Origin: Gemmatimonadota bacterium
GTDB taxonomy: Bacteria; Gemmatimonadota; Gemmatimonadetes; Longimicrobiales; Gaopeijiaceae
Length of the DNA stretch: 59,356 nt
Direction of reading: 5' to 3'
NCBI GenBank assembly: GCA_009838975.1
Contig: VXQO01000031.1
Coordinates: 1-59,356 of the forward strand
The notes below the pieces were generated by a model. That model did no database searches and had not been told where the DNA came from. It worked only from the letters and a program-made list of their open reading frames with translations. This document shows, piece by piece, positions 36,695 to 44,998 of this stretch. Positions within the stretch are counted from its first letter, which is position 1. The number at the start of each line of letters is the position of its first letter. The position numbers and the translations under genes were made by a program.

Positions 36695-37447
36695 TCAGCG
36701 GCGCTTGCGCAGCCGCTTCAGCTCCTTCTTCTCACGCCGTCTCCGCCGCTTGGCCTCGCGCCTCGTCTCTCCCACGAGGCGCTGCTCGATCTCGACGCCT
36801 CCGAAGACGGCAAACCCGGATACCTGCACCACGGGCGCACCGGGATCGACAGGCGAGGACATGTATTCCTTCCGCTGCTCGAAACCGCCGAAGATGGCCG
36901 AGCCGGAACACTCCACGTGGACTCCCGGCGGCACGATGACCTCGACTCCGCCCATGAAGGCGAAGGCCGACACCACCGTCCGATGCGGGTCGAGGTACGC
37001 CTCCCGCAGATCGATCACCGCCGAGCCCATGGCCGCCACGACCGTGTTGCTGCGAGCCGGAGTCCAGGCGCCCTCCCGCTTGGTCTCGCCGAATATGGCG
37101 ATGGCACGGTCGTAGTCCCGGGCCGAGGGGGCGTGAGCAAGGTTGGGCGCGGTGGCGGGGCCAGGCCTCGGGCGCCGCAACGATGCCGCTGACGCTCCAC
37201 CCGCTCGCGCCGGCAGCCCCCCCGTCCGGATCCCCTCGATCGCCGTGCCCAGCTCCGCCATGGAGCGGGCACCATGCACCAGCTCCGCTCGCCGCTCGAA
37301 GTCCTCGACCGTCAACAGATCCCGCGCGAAGCACTCGCTCAGTACCGTGATGGTCTCTTCCCGGGCGGCGGACAGCGCATCTTCATCCTCCAACCCCTCC
37401 TCCCGCAGGAGCCGCTCGGGAGTTTCGCGAGATTTGTCTTCGCTCAT
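36695..37447 (-). CDS. DUF1707 and LiaF-like C-terminal domain protein
   Basis: This is a 250-residue soluble protein. Residues about 25-80 match the DUF1707/SHOCT-like helical pair (ETITVLSECFARDLLTVEDFERRAELVHGARSMAELG). A linker follows, then a beta-helical LiaF-type C-terminal domain from about 110 (AIAIFGETKREG, NTVVAAMGSAVIDLREA, AFAFMGGVEVIVPPGVHVE, SAIFGGFEQR), and a strongly basic tail (REAKRRRRREKKELKRLRKRR). No membrane helix is seen. LiaF-like proteins take part in envelope stress signalling. It starts 3 bases after the K+ channel gene, so the two are co-transcribed. Confidence 0.78.
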   Translation of the reverse strand: MSEDKSRETPERLLREEGLEDEDALSAAREETITVLSECFARDLLTVEDFERRAELVHGARSMAELGTAIEGIRTGGLPARAGGASAASLRRPRPGPATAPNLAHAPSARDYDRAIAIFGETKREGAWTPARSNTVVAAMGSAVIDLREAYLDPHRTVVSAFAFMGGVEVIVPPGVHVECSGSAIFGGFEQRKEYMSSPVDPGAPVVQVSGFAVFGGVEIEQRLVGETRREAKRRRRREKKELKRLRKRR

Positions 37448-37450
37448 TCT

Positions 37451-38329
37451 TCAGCCTTCCGGCGCAATCGCGATAACCGTCCCCCCGCACTTCTTGCAGA
37501 ATCGGGCATCGCTGTCGTGTCCCCCTGTTCGGCACGCCGTGCACACGTTGTCCCTCGTCCCGGGCGCCCCGCCAGTCTGCCCCGCGGCGTGTGCGGCGTA
37601 GGCGAGTTCGACGCTGACGATGCCCGTGGGTACGGCGATCATCCCATACCCCATGAGCATGATCACCGAGGCCAGGAACTGCCCGACCGCGGTGTTGGGG
37701 GTGATGTCGCCGAATCCGACCGTGGTCAGGGTCACCACCGCCCAGTACACGGCTGCGGGAATCGAGGTGAAGCCGGCGTCTTCGCCCTCGATCAGGTACA
37801 TGAACGAGCCCAGCACCACCACCATGGTCACCACCGTAATGAGGAAGACGATGATCCGGTAGCGGCTGGCCGCCATGGCCCGCGCCAGAATCCTGGCTTC
37901 GCCCAGATAGCGCACGAGCTTCAGCACGCGGAATACGCGCAGCACCCTGAGCACCCGGATGATCGCCAGGTACTCCGAGCCCGGCAGAAGCAGGCTGAGG
38001 TAGGTGGGAATGATCGCCAGGAGATCGATGATGCCGAAGAAGCTCAGCGCGTAGCGGCGTTTCGACTGCACCGACGCCAGTCGGGCGGCGTATTCGATCG
38101 TGAACAGCACGGTGAATATCCACTCGAGAACGTACAGCAGCTGATGGTGCGAGGCCGCGATCGTTTCCACTGAATCGAGCATCACAACGATGACACTTGC
38201 CAGGATGATGACGATCAGCACGAGGTCGAACGCCCTGGCACCACGATGGGTGTCCGTTTCGAAGATGATGTCGAAGAGCCGGCCTCTCCACTCCGGACCG
38301 TTCTGCGCGCGATTCGAGGCCGGTGTCAT
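37451..38329 (-). CDS. voltage-gated potassium channel with C-terminal zinc ribbon
   Basis: This is a 292-residue six-helix ion channel. S1-S3 occupy about 35-130; the S4 voltage sensor is IIRVLRVLRVFRVLKLVRYLG with regularly spaced arginines; the pore loop is YWAVVTLTTVGFGDITP, whose TVGFGD is the K+ selectivity filter; S6 follows. After S6 the short cytoplasmic tail has a zinc-ribbon-like C-x2-C...C-x2-C (VCTACRTGG...FCKKCGG), an uncommon addition to KvAP-like channels that may serve redox or metal sensing or assembly. It heads a two-gene unit with the DUF1707 protein. Confidence 0.88.
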   Translation of the reverse strand: MTPASNRAQNGPEWRGRLFDIIFETDTHRGARAFDLVLIVIILASVIVVMLDSVETIAASHHQLLYVLEWIFTVLFTIEYAARLASVQSKRRYALSFFGIIDLLAIIPTYLSLLLPGSEYLAIIRVLRVLRVFRVLKLVRYLGEARILARAMAASRYRIIVFLITVVTMVVVLGSFMYLIEGEDAGFTSIPAAVYWAVVTLTTVGFGDITPNTAVGQFLASVIMLMGYGMIAVPTGIVSVELAYAAHAAGQTGGAPGTRDNVCTACRTGGHDSDARFCKKCGGTVIAIAPEG

Positions 38330-38365
38330 TTGAGGGCGGTTCCTGCCATGGCTCCTCGGATGGGG

Positions 38366-39037
38366 CTAGTCCACGGGTTCGTGGACGCCGCTGGGACAGG
38401 ACACGCCGGTGCCGCCCAGTCCGCAGTATCCTCCCGGATTCTTGGCCAGATACTGCTGGTGGTACTCCTCGGCGTAGTAGAACGGGGGCGCGTCCTCGAT
38501 CTCGGTCGTGATGCTCCCGTAGCCGGCCTGCGCCAGTTCCCCCTGGTAGCGGTCGAGCGACTCGATCGCCAGGCGGCGCTGCGGATCCCCGACGGTGTAG
38601 ATCGCCGAGCGGTACTGGGTGCCGATGTCGGCGCCCTGCCGCATGCCCTGCGTGGGGTCGTGGCCCTCCCAGAACGCGGCGAGCAGCGTTGCATACGAGA
38701 TCCGGTCGGGATCGAAGACGGCCAGCACCACCTCGGCGTGCCCCGTGCGGCCGCTGCAGACCTCCTGGTAGGTGGGGTTGGGAGTCAGCCCTCCCTGGTA
38801 GCCCACGGCAGTTGAATACACGCCGGGCAGCTCCCAGAAGATCCGTTCCGCGCCCCAGAAGCACCCCATCGCGAAGTACGCCTGCTGGAACCCCACAGGG
38901 AACGGAGGCTTGATCCGATTGCCGTTTACGTGGTGGGCGCCGGATACCCTGAGCGGCTCCGTCCGACCCGCCAGCGCTTCGCCGGGATCCGGACGCCGGA
39001 GCTTCAACACGCCACCAAACATTTGACGTAGATCCAT
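38366..39037 (-). CDS. msrA: peptide-methionine (S)-S-oxide reductase MsrA
   Basis: This is a 223-residue MsrA, which reduces methionine-S-sulfoxide in proteins. The catalytic Cys is in [15 protein letters not shown] (near residue 61), followed by [26 protein letters not shown], the YRSAIY strand, [13 protein letters not shown] and a C-terminal [13 protein letters not shown] with possible resolving cysteines. The start at 39037 is a guess between two ATGs (39037 and 39022). It diverges from the ammonia-lyase gene with only 21 bases between the start codons, so the two promoters must overlap coding DNA. Confidence 0.93.
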   Translation of the reverse strand: MDLRQMFGGVLKLRRPDPGEALAGRTEPLRVSGAHHVNGNRIKPPFPVGFQQAYFAMGCFWGAERIFWELPGVYSTAVGYQGGLTPNPTYQEVCSGRTGHAEVVLAVFDPDRISYATLLAAFWEGHDPTQGMRQGADIGTQYRSAIYTVGDPQRRLAIESLDRYQGELAQAGYGSITTEIEDAPPFYYAEEYHQQYLAKNPGGYCGLGGTGVSCPSGVHEPVD

Positions 39038-39058
39038 AGCCCAAGGAAGGTAATAGAC

Positions 39059-40348
39059 TTGCCCGGTTTTTTCCTGCCGGCCTGCCTGCCCGCCGCAACC
39101 CGGAGCCCCCGCTTGCCCTGGACCATCAACCCCAACGCTGCCCCGCCGGGTCCCTACCCCAGCCGGCCGGCTGCCGTCATCGATCTCGACGCCCACCGAT
39201 CCGCACACGCCGAAATCACTTCGTGGCCCGACTACCGGCCGACCCCGCTGAGATCCGCGCACCATCTGGCGTCGCGGTTGGGGCTGGCGTCGGTTCACGT
39301 GAAGGATGAGAGCGGCCGTTTCGGTCTCGGCAGCTTCAAGGCGCTCGGCGGTGCCTATGGAGTGCTGCGGGTGATGATAGGGGGAGATACGGCCGCGGCG
39401 GCGACGGGCTTCACCTGGCGGCCGGGAGCTTCCGGCGGCGATGGGCCCGGGGCGCGGCGTGCTCCGTCGGCGGCGCCCACCGTCACCTGCGCGTCCGACG
39501 GCAACCACGGCCGCTCGGTCGCGTGGGGCGCCCGCATGTTCGGCCTGAACGCCGTGATCTACCTGCCCACGCACGTCACGGAGGTGCGCGCCGCCGCGAT
39601 CCGGTCGTTCGGCGCCCGCGTGGTGCGCGTGAACGGCGAGTACGACGACGCAGTCGCGCAGGCCGCCCGCGACGCGCGCGACAACGGCTGGACGGTGATC
39701 TCGGACACGTCCTACCCGGGCTACATGGAGATCCCGCGTCTGGTGATGGTGGGATACACCGTCATGGTCGAGGAGGCCCTGGAAGCTCTGAGGGCATCTC
39801 TGGCCACCCACCAGGGGCCATCGCCCACCCACGTCTTCGTCCAGGGCGGGGTCGGCGGCCTGGCGGCGGCGGTGATCGGCCACCTGTGGGAGCGGCTGGG
39901 GCCCGACCGCCCCGTTGCGGTCATCGTCGAGCCCGAAGAGGCCGACGGGCTGTACCGGAGCGGCTGCGCGGGGGCACCCCGCGTGGCCCGGGGCGACCTG
40001 CACACGATCATGGCGGGGCTGAGCTGCCGGGAGATCTCTCCGCTGGCCTGGGAGGTCGTGGGCGTCGGCACGCACGCCTTCATGACCGTGCGGGACAAGG
40101 GCGTCAGGCCGCTCATGCGCGCCGCCGCCCGCGGCGAACTGGGCGACGCGTTCGAGGGCGGCGAGTCGGGCGTGGCGGGGCTGCTGGGGCTGATCGAGGC
40201 GGCTGGCGACGCCGACCTGTGCCGCGCCATCGGGCTCAGGCCGGAGTCGCACGTCCTGGTCTTCAACACCGAGGGAGCCACCGACCCGGAACTGTACGCG
40301 CGGATCGTGGGTTCCGGCGACCGCGGCGCGGGTGTACCTTCGGCATGA
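39059..40348 (+). CDS. dpaL: diaminopropionate ammonia-lyase
   Basis: This is a 429-residue fold-type II PLP enzyme that splits 2,3-diaminopropionate into pyruvate and ammonia. The PLP lysine is in [16 protein letters not shown]; the cofactor-phosphate and substrate loop is [27 protein letters not shown]; further blocks are [45 protein letters not shown] and the [12 protein letters not shown] loop. They match E. coli YgeX/DpaL in order. The start is TTG at 39059 after AAGGAAGG (39042-39049); no ATG is available upstream. It is followed 43 bases later by the OsmC gene. Confidence 0.87.
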   Translation: MPGFFLPACLPAATRSPRLPWTINPNAAPPGPYPSRPAAVIDLDAHRSAHAEITSWPDYRPTPLRSAHHLASRLGLASVHVKDESGRFGLGSFKALGGAYGVLRVMIGGDTAAAATGFTWRPGASGGDGPGARRAPSAAPTVTCASDGNHGRSVAWGARMFGLNAVIYLPTHVTEVRAAAIRSFGARVVRVNGEYDDAVAQAARDARDNGWTVISDTSYPGYMEIPRLVMVGYTVMVEEALEALRASLATHQGPSPTHVFVQGGVGGLAAAVIGHLWERLGPDRPVAVIVEPEEADGLYRSGCAGAPRVARGDLHTIMAGLSCREISPLAWEVVGVGTHAFMTVRDKGVRPLMRAAARGELGDAFEGGESGVAGLLGLIEAAGDADLCRAIGLRPESHVLVFNTEGATDPELYARIVGSGDRGAGVPSA

Positions 40349-40391
40349 CACCGCACCCGCCGACACCCGTCACCGACAGAGAGTCCGCCCC

Positions 40392-40856
40392 ATGAGCAGC
40401 TCCTTCTACACCGCCCACGCCACCGTCACCAAGGTCGACGGGATCCATCGCCGCGCCACCCTGGCCGACGGTACCGAGGTCGATTTCGGCGTCCACGGTC
40501 CGATCAAGGCCCACTACCGGCTGCACGACGAACCCGACCGCCCGCTCCCCGTCGACTACCTGGTCGCGGCCGCGGCCGGCTGACTGCTCGGGACGCTCAA
40601 CGGCGCACTGGAGGTGCGCGGGATCCCGATGGCCAACGACGCGATCAGCGTCACCGCGGAAGGCACCAACGAGGTCGTGGACCGGATCGTGGTGCTGACC
40701 CGGATCCACGCCCACTACGCGATCCGGCTGCCCGAGGGCGCGCCGCGCGACAAGGTGGACCGCGCGCTGGCGTCGCACGTCGGCAAGTGCCCGACGGCGT
40801 GCAGCCTGAAGGGCGCCGTCGAGATCACCTGGTCGGCGGACGTAACGGAGGCGTAG
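40392..40856 (+). CDS. OsmC family thiol peroxidase, probable selenoprotein (TGA at 40581-40583 read as Sec)
   Basis: Read through the in-frame TGA, this is a 154-residue OsmC-family protein. Before the TGA it has the family N-terminus (TVTKVDGIHRRATLADGTEVDFGVHGP, VDYLVAAAAG) and after it the family core (LLGTLNGALEVRGI) and second-Cys region (SHVGKCPTACSLKGAVEITW, C133). The TGA is codon 64, exactly where OsmC proteins have the peroxidatic cysteine that opens the central helix. Codon choice and homology continue without a break on both sides, and a SECIS-like hairpin follows at once. OsmC proteins reduce organic hydroperoxides. A pseudogene or sequencing error (TGC to TGA) is the alternative. 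No sel genes are in this window. Confidence 0.75.
40584..40629 (+). promoter_or_regulatory. candidate bacterial SECIS element
   Basis: Right after the TGA, TCGGGA (40588-40593) pairs with TCCCGA (40624-40629), and inside that GCGCAC (40603-40608) pairs with GTGCGC (40614-40619). The apical loop is TGGAG (40609-40613). Both stems are perfect 6-bp helices. A G stands at loop position 2, and the loop begins 25 bases after the TGA, within the range known for bacterial SECIS elements. The sequence is also coding, as expected. Confidence 0.7.
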
Positions 40857-40863
40857 GCGCCCT

Positions 40864-42021
40864 TCAGGGTGTCTGCGAGAAGCGCACCCGGGCGACCCGC
40901 TGAACGCCGAGGGAGTCGGCGGTCACCCCGTACAGGACGGATTCCGTAGCCCAGGGGACCGGAAACTCCCTGATGCGTCGCGGCCATCGGTAACGGGCTG
41001 CGAGGGTCGTTCCTTCGTAGACGTCCGCCTCGCGCATTTCGACTCCGTCCGGTGCGGACTTCTCGATCCACAGACGGCTGTGCCGATCGAAGAACATGCG
41101 CGCGAGCGGAGGCTTGCGGTCCGGGATCCCGAAGGGATGGCGGGCGAGGTCGGTCCGTTCCAGATCACGGTCAATCTGGACTTGTGCCCGCTCTCGTTCA
41201 GCGGGGCTCAGTGCCGGTCCCGGCAGCGAGGGGCCCTCGATCAGGGAGACTGTGTCGTCCGGACTGTGGTAGTTGATCGAGTAGTCCGAGGTGACCGCTT
41301 CAGCCCATACGCCCCCGTTGGCGTGAGCATGAATCCACCTCGGGCCGAACGGCTGATTGATGTACGCAACGCCTCTGAACGGCCCCCGTTCAAACGGCAC
41401 CGTCTCCTGGCTCACGGACTGGCGCTCCCGATCCGCCATGGCCAGGCTGTCCACGGTTCCATCGGCGAGCACCCGGTATCGTGTGTCCAGGCTCACGCCG
41501 TCGTCGTCATACATGTGCCCGACGGCCACCAGCCGGCCCAACTCGTCGAAGGTGAAAGGGGCCCTGACGCCGATCACGCCCATTTGCGGACTTCTGAGTC
41601 CCGTTTGGTACTCCGCGCCCGTTTCACCCAGCCTGAACACACTGAAGCGTTCGCTCTCCCGCACCCACAGGTCACCGTCGGGCCCGAACTCCATGCAACA
41701 GATGTCCGTCAGTTCACCGGGGCCCTCGCCGTAGCCTCCGAAGTGGAATGCGAACACTCCGTCCGGCTCGAACACGCGGATCTCGTTCGATTGCCGGTCG
41801 GCGACAATCATCCGTCCGCGCTCGTCGGCCGCGACAGCCTCGATTCTTGAGAACAGATAGGGGTCGTCGCCGTCCATTGCACCGATTTCGAGGTCGATGG
41901 TGCCCTCGTAGGTGGGGACTTCCGGCGTAGCGCCTGGGTTTTCGCCTCCGTCTCCCCCGTCGCAACCAGCCGTCACCAGGAGAGCTGTGGCAATCGCGGT
42001 CCGAGCCCGAAAACACCCCAT
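40864..42021 (-). CDS. six-bladed beta-propeller lipoprotein
   Basis: This is a 385-residue lipoprotein with lipobox VTAGC near residue 20. The body has NHL/6-bladed-propeller repeats, for example SRIEAVAADERGRMIVADRQSNEIRVFEPDG, HFGGYGEGPGELTDICCMEFGPDGDLWVRESERF and the later LARMFFDRHSRLWIEKS. This family is abundant in Gemmatimonadota and Bacteroidota and of unknown function; it probably sits at the outer membrane or periplasm. It is the last gene of the sigma/HEAT block but has its own upstream dyad symmetries, including a CRP-type site. It converges on the OsmC gene with 7 bases between. Confidence 0.78.
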   Translation of the reverse strand: MGCFRARTAIATALLVTAGCDGGDGGENPGATPEVPTYEGTIDLEIGAMDGDDPYLFSRIEAVAADERGRMIVADRQSNEIRVFEPDGVFAFHFGGYGEGPGELTDICCMEFGPDGDLWVRESERFSVFRLGETGAEYQTGLRSPQMGVIGVRAPFTFDELGRLVAVGHMYDDDGVSLDTRYRVLADGTVDSLAMADRERQSVSQETVPFERGPFRGVAYINQPFGPRWIHAHANGGVWAEAVTSDYSINYHSPDDTVSLIEGPSLPGPALSPAERERAQVQIDRDLERTDLARHPFGIPDRKPPLARMFFDRHSRLWIEKSAPDGVEMREADVYEGTTLAARYRWPRRIREFPVPWATESVLYGVTADSLGVQRVARVRFSQTP

Positions 42022-42091
42022 TTGGTGACCCTGTGTTTGCGACTTGGGAGTTGTCCGTCAGCCGTCATCCCGCGCCATGGCCCAGCGAGAT

Positions 42092-42107
42092 TGTGAAACG
42101 AATCACA
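42092..42107. promoter_or_regulatory. CRP/FNR-type operator (TGTGA-N6-TCACA)
   Basis: TGTGA-AACGAA-TCACA is a perfect match to the CRP consensus core and sits inside a longer perfect 9-bp inverted repeat (GAGATTGTG 42087-42095, CACAATCTC 42104-42112). It lies 71-86 bases upstream of the beta-propeller start, a usual place for an activator, in a 112-base gap after the HEAT gene. Confidence 0.55.
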
Positions 42108-42112
42108 ATCTC

Positions 42113-42129
42113 CCGCGCGGAGCGCGCGG
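42113..42129. repeat. GC-rich 7-3-7 palindrome after the HEAT gene
   Basis: CCGCGCG-GAG-CGCGCGG is a perfect palindrome that can form a very stable hairpin 4 bases beyond the stop codon of the HEAT-repeat gene. No T-run follows on the minus strand, so it is more likely an RNA-stabilising or Rho-linked structure than an intrinsic terminator. Confidence 0.5.
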
Positions 42130-42133
42130 ACGA

Positions 42134-43903
42134 TCACTCGTTCCTCGGCAACGTATCCCGCGGGGTTCCGCGCAGCAATTCCAGCAGGAACTCGACCGCC
42201 TCGGGTGACCCGGTTCTGCCCAGCCAGTATACGGCGCGTTCACGCACTTCCGGATCCGTCTCCATCCGGGCGAGTTCGACCATCCTCACCACAGCGTCCG
42301 ACTTGATGGCTTCGTCGCTGGCCCGTTCAACCCTCCGGTAAAGGGCGTAGAAGATCCTTTCTCTCAACCTGGCTTCACTGCGCTGTCCGTGCCGTCCGTA
42401 GGCCTCGGTGAAGACGGACAATGGCAGCGACGGGCTTCTCGACCAGGCGTCAAGGGCCTCCGAGCGAATGTCGACCGATTCGCTCAAATCGAAGGTCAGA
42501 TTAAAGAGCCAGTTCTCGGCCTGCTCGTTACCCTCCTCCGCGATTCGCCGCAGTCTTCCTATGAGGGCTGACTTCAACTCCTCGGTATCGAGTACAGGAT
42601 AGAGCCGGATCAGGACACCGGCGTCGATATCGGTTCGTCTGCCCAGCGCCGCTATGGCGTCCTCACGGAGATCCTCCGGCCTGGACGCGTCGGCGGCATA
42701 GGTCTCGAGAGCCGTGAGGGCGCCCGCGTTTTCGCTCCGCTGGAGCCCCTGGATTGCCGCGTCCTGTATCTCCGCGTCGTCCGATTGCGTGAGTACGACC
42801 GCGAGGGCGTCCACGGCTGCCTGGGTATCGAACCGCCGCAGGCCCTGCACGGCCGACCGTCTGGTCTCGAGGTCCGGATGGCTGGTGGTCAGAGCGATCA
42901 GTTCCTGCTGTGCTTCCTCTGTCTCTTCACGCGCGAGTCGCTCGACCGCGTATGCTCGTAGATTGACGGAGCACTCGTCGTCTCGGTCGATCACGCTGCG
43001 CAGGATCTCGATGCGATCCGTTTCCAGGCGCATCAGTGCGGTGAGCGCCTCCTGCTGAACCGACGCTTCGTCACAGTGTTCGGGCAGCGGGCGACGGTGC
43101 GTGAATCTGAGCCCGTCCGAAAAGAACTCCCACATGTCGCCAAGTGACGTGAATGTGGCGTTGTTCGCCCGGAGAATCACATCACCGTAAGTTTCGGACA
43201 GCACCTCCCAGTTCGCTCGGTTCGCCTCCTCGACCGTGTCGGCGAGCAGCGCCATCGCCGTCGCAAGGGAATCCAGGGTCGGTGCCATCGCTTCCGCCCG
43301 CGCGCGCGCCCGTTCGGCCTCGGTCGCGAGCGAATCCAGAGTCGGCGCGGCCCGCGCGAAAGCCGACGCGATCTCGATCGGAAGAGAATCCGGAGCCGGT
43401 CCAATGGCCAACTCCGACTGGCGCAGCACCTCTTGCGCCGCGCGGGGATCGCCCTGCTCCGCCATCTCTCCGAGGATCCGAAGACGGAGTTGACGCGCAT
43501 CATTGACGCGATGGAAATACGATCCATCAGTTGGGAGGGTATCCGGAACGCTCTCCAGCATGTTGTCGAGGAGCAGGACAGCCTGTTCCCTTTCACCCAG
43601 GCGGTGACGGGCGAAGGCCTCCCAGTAGAACGAATCGTTGACGTGGTAGCCTCTGGGGAAGCTCGCGCGGAGTTCCTGGAATTTGTTGGCGGCCTCCCAC
43701 CACCTGGTCTGGTTGATCAGCGACCTCGCCTCCAGGAACAATCCTTCCTCTAAAACATTCTGGGCGGCGAGATGGCCGTTTCCCCGTGCGGCCACGGATC
43801 CGGCGGTCATCACCGTCGCGTCCGCGACCAGTAGAAGGGCCAAGGCCGTGCCGGCAGCCATCATCGCATTGCTTCCGTTGGTCGTCGTGCTTCGGCTCAT
43901 CAT
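42134..43903 (-). CDS. exported HEAT-repeat protein
   Basis: This is a 589-residue protein with an N-terminal hydrophobic signal (about residues 15-36). A TPR-like part (about 50-115: EGLFLEARSLINQTRWWEAANKFQELRASFP) is followed by a linker and then a long array of HEAT repeats from about 285 on (QEALTALMRLETDRIEIL, RRSAVQGLRRFDTQAAVDALAVVL, IQDAAIQGLQRSENAGALTALETY, VRERAVYWLGRTGSPEAVEFLLELL). The helical solenoid implies protein binding in the periplasm. It lies 54 bases after the sigma-coupled membrane protein gene, so it may be a partner of that signalling unit. Confidence 0.78.
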   Translation of the reverse strand: MMSRSTTTNGSNAMMAAGTALALLLVADATVMTAGSVAARGNGHLAAQNVLEEGLFLEARSLINQTRWWEAANKFQELRASFPRGYHVNDSFYWEAFARHRLGEREQAVLLLDNMLESVPDTLPTDGSYFHRVNDARQLRLRILGEMAEQGDPRAAQEVLRQSELAIGPAPDSLPIEIASAFARAAPTLDSLATEAERARARAEAMAPTLDSLATAMALLADTVEEANRANWEVLSETYGDVILRANNATFTSLGDMWEFFSDGLRFTHRRPLPEHCDEASVQQEALTALMRLETDRIEILRSVIDRDDECSVNLRAYAVERLAREETEEAQQELIALTTSHPDLETRRSAVQGLRRFDTQAAVDALAVVLTQSDDAEIQDAAIQGLQRSENAGALTALETYAADASRPEDLREDAIAALGRRTDIDAGVLIRLYPVLDTEELKSALIGRLRRIAEEGNEQAENWLFNLTFDLSESVDIRSEALDAWSRSPSLPLSVFTEAYGRHGQRSEARLRERIFYALYRRVERASDEAIKSDAVVRMVELARMETDPEVRERAVYWLGRTGSPEAVEFLLELLRGTPRDTLPRNE

Positions 43904-43957
43904 CGTTCTGCCTCCGTTATCGTGACCGCAACACGGGTGCGGCCCGGTATCCCATCG

Positions 43958-44998
43958 TCATATCTCACCTTCCGCGCTCACGGCACGCAGCCGCATCAGG
44001 GTGCTACGCCGCTCCATGCTCTCCCGCGCCAGAGCCCATTCGAAGTCGGGCGCACCTGGGCCCAGGCCCGCGATCTGGATAAGGACGAGCTCCAGGTCTT
44101 CGAGCAGGACCTGCTCAATCGGAGAGCTGAAATCGGATAGACCGAGGAACATCCGAGTGTCTACAAGCAGTTCTCGCGCCCATTGCGCCAGGTCCTGCTC
44201 GGATGCGGGGGTGCGCCGATCCGTCCGGAAGGCGGTGAGCAGGGTGGCGGCACGTCTCAGGTGCCGGGCGGTGACGTAGTCGTGCTCGGGTTCGTATCGG
44301 TCGCGGGGAACCGCCGTCAATTCCCCCGATGTGTTGACCGCCACCAGGTAGGGGGCTCCAGCTTCCCCGCCTTCGGGGACGTCGACAGGTTGGGTCGTTG
44401 CTGCCGTTCCAGTGCTCGCCGATTCCGCAACTGGCGCAATTGGATTGTCCGTGTCCGCCGGCTGCAACTCTGCCGCAGCGACGGAAGGTGTCACGGCTTC
44501 GGTTTGCGCGGCCCGTGGGGCCCGAGCAGCAGTCGCCACGGGCGCCTCACCGGGCGGTGCGGTCCGCGCCCCGCGCCCTAGTGCGATGCCCAGCACCAAT
44601 GACGCCGCCGCCGCGAGCGCCGCGACCCAACCGCGCGTCCCGCGCCGGCCAACCCACGCCGGTCGCCGGCGCGGTGCAGCCCGAGGGCCATCGGAGGCCG
44701 AAGCGGCCGCTTGCCGCAGTGCCAAGGACGTCTCGATCCGGCCCCACATCTCGTCGCGCGGGGGCGGTGGTGGGGCGTGGTAGCCAGGCGCGATGATCGG
44801 GGCGTCGTCGGCCGGGCCGGCACCCGCAGGCGCACCCGCATCGCCCAGCCCGCCGGTCGGGCCGGAAGACGCCGCCGCGGTGTCCGCCACACCCTCCTCC
44901 ACACCCGTCCAAATCGCTTCCGCGGGGACTTCGGGCGGCTCGTTGTAGCTCGCTGCCGCGCGCCGGAGGAATGCCGTGAACCGATCGAGGTCGCTCAT
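43958..44998 (-). CDS. membrane protein coupled to ECF sigma factor (putative anti-sigma)
   Basis: This is a 346-residue protein with a short N-terminal helix (DLDRFTAFLRRAAASYNEPPEVPAEAIW), a proline/alanine-rich linker, one transmembrane segment (about 126-144: WVAALAAAASLVLGIALGRG) and a periplasmic helical part ending DFEWALARESMERRSTLMRLRAVS. There is no zinc-finger anti-sigma motif. The ATG overlaps the sigma-factor stop by four bases, the position of an anti-sigma factor. The periplasmic part recalls the DUF-type sensors found with ECF factors in this kind of genome, but I cannot name the family. Confidence 0.65.
   Translation of the reverse strand: MSDLDRFTAFLRRAAASYNEPPEVPAEAIWTGVEEGVADTAAASSGPTGGLGDAGAPAGAGPADDAPIIAPGYHAPPPPPRDEMWGRIETSLALRQAAASASDGPRAAPRRRPAWVGRRGTRGWVAALAAAASLVLGIALGRGARTAPPGEAPVATAARAPRAAQTEAVTPSVAAAELQPADTDNPIAPVAESASTGTAATTQPVDVPEGGEAGAPYLVAVNTSGELTAVPRDRYEPEHDYVTARHLRRAATLLTAFRTDRRTPASEQDLAQWARELLVDTRMFLGLSDFSSPIEQVLLEDLELVLIQIAGLGPGAPDFEWALARESMERRSTLMRLRAVSAEGEI

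Noticed and set aside
40614-40856. Separate small gene coding for an OsmC-like C-terminal fragment
   Set aside because: It is in the same frame as the upstream 63-codon part and completes the OsmC fold; reading the TGA as Sec explains both as one gene.
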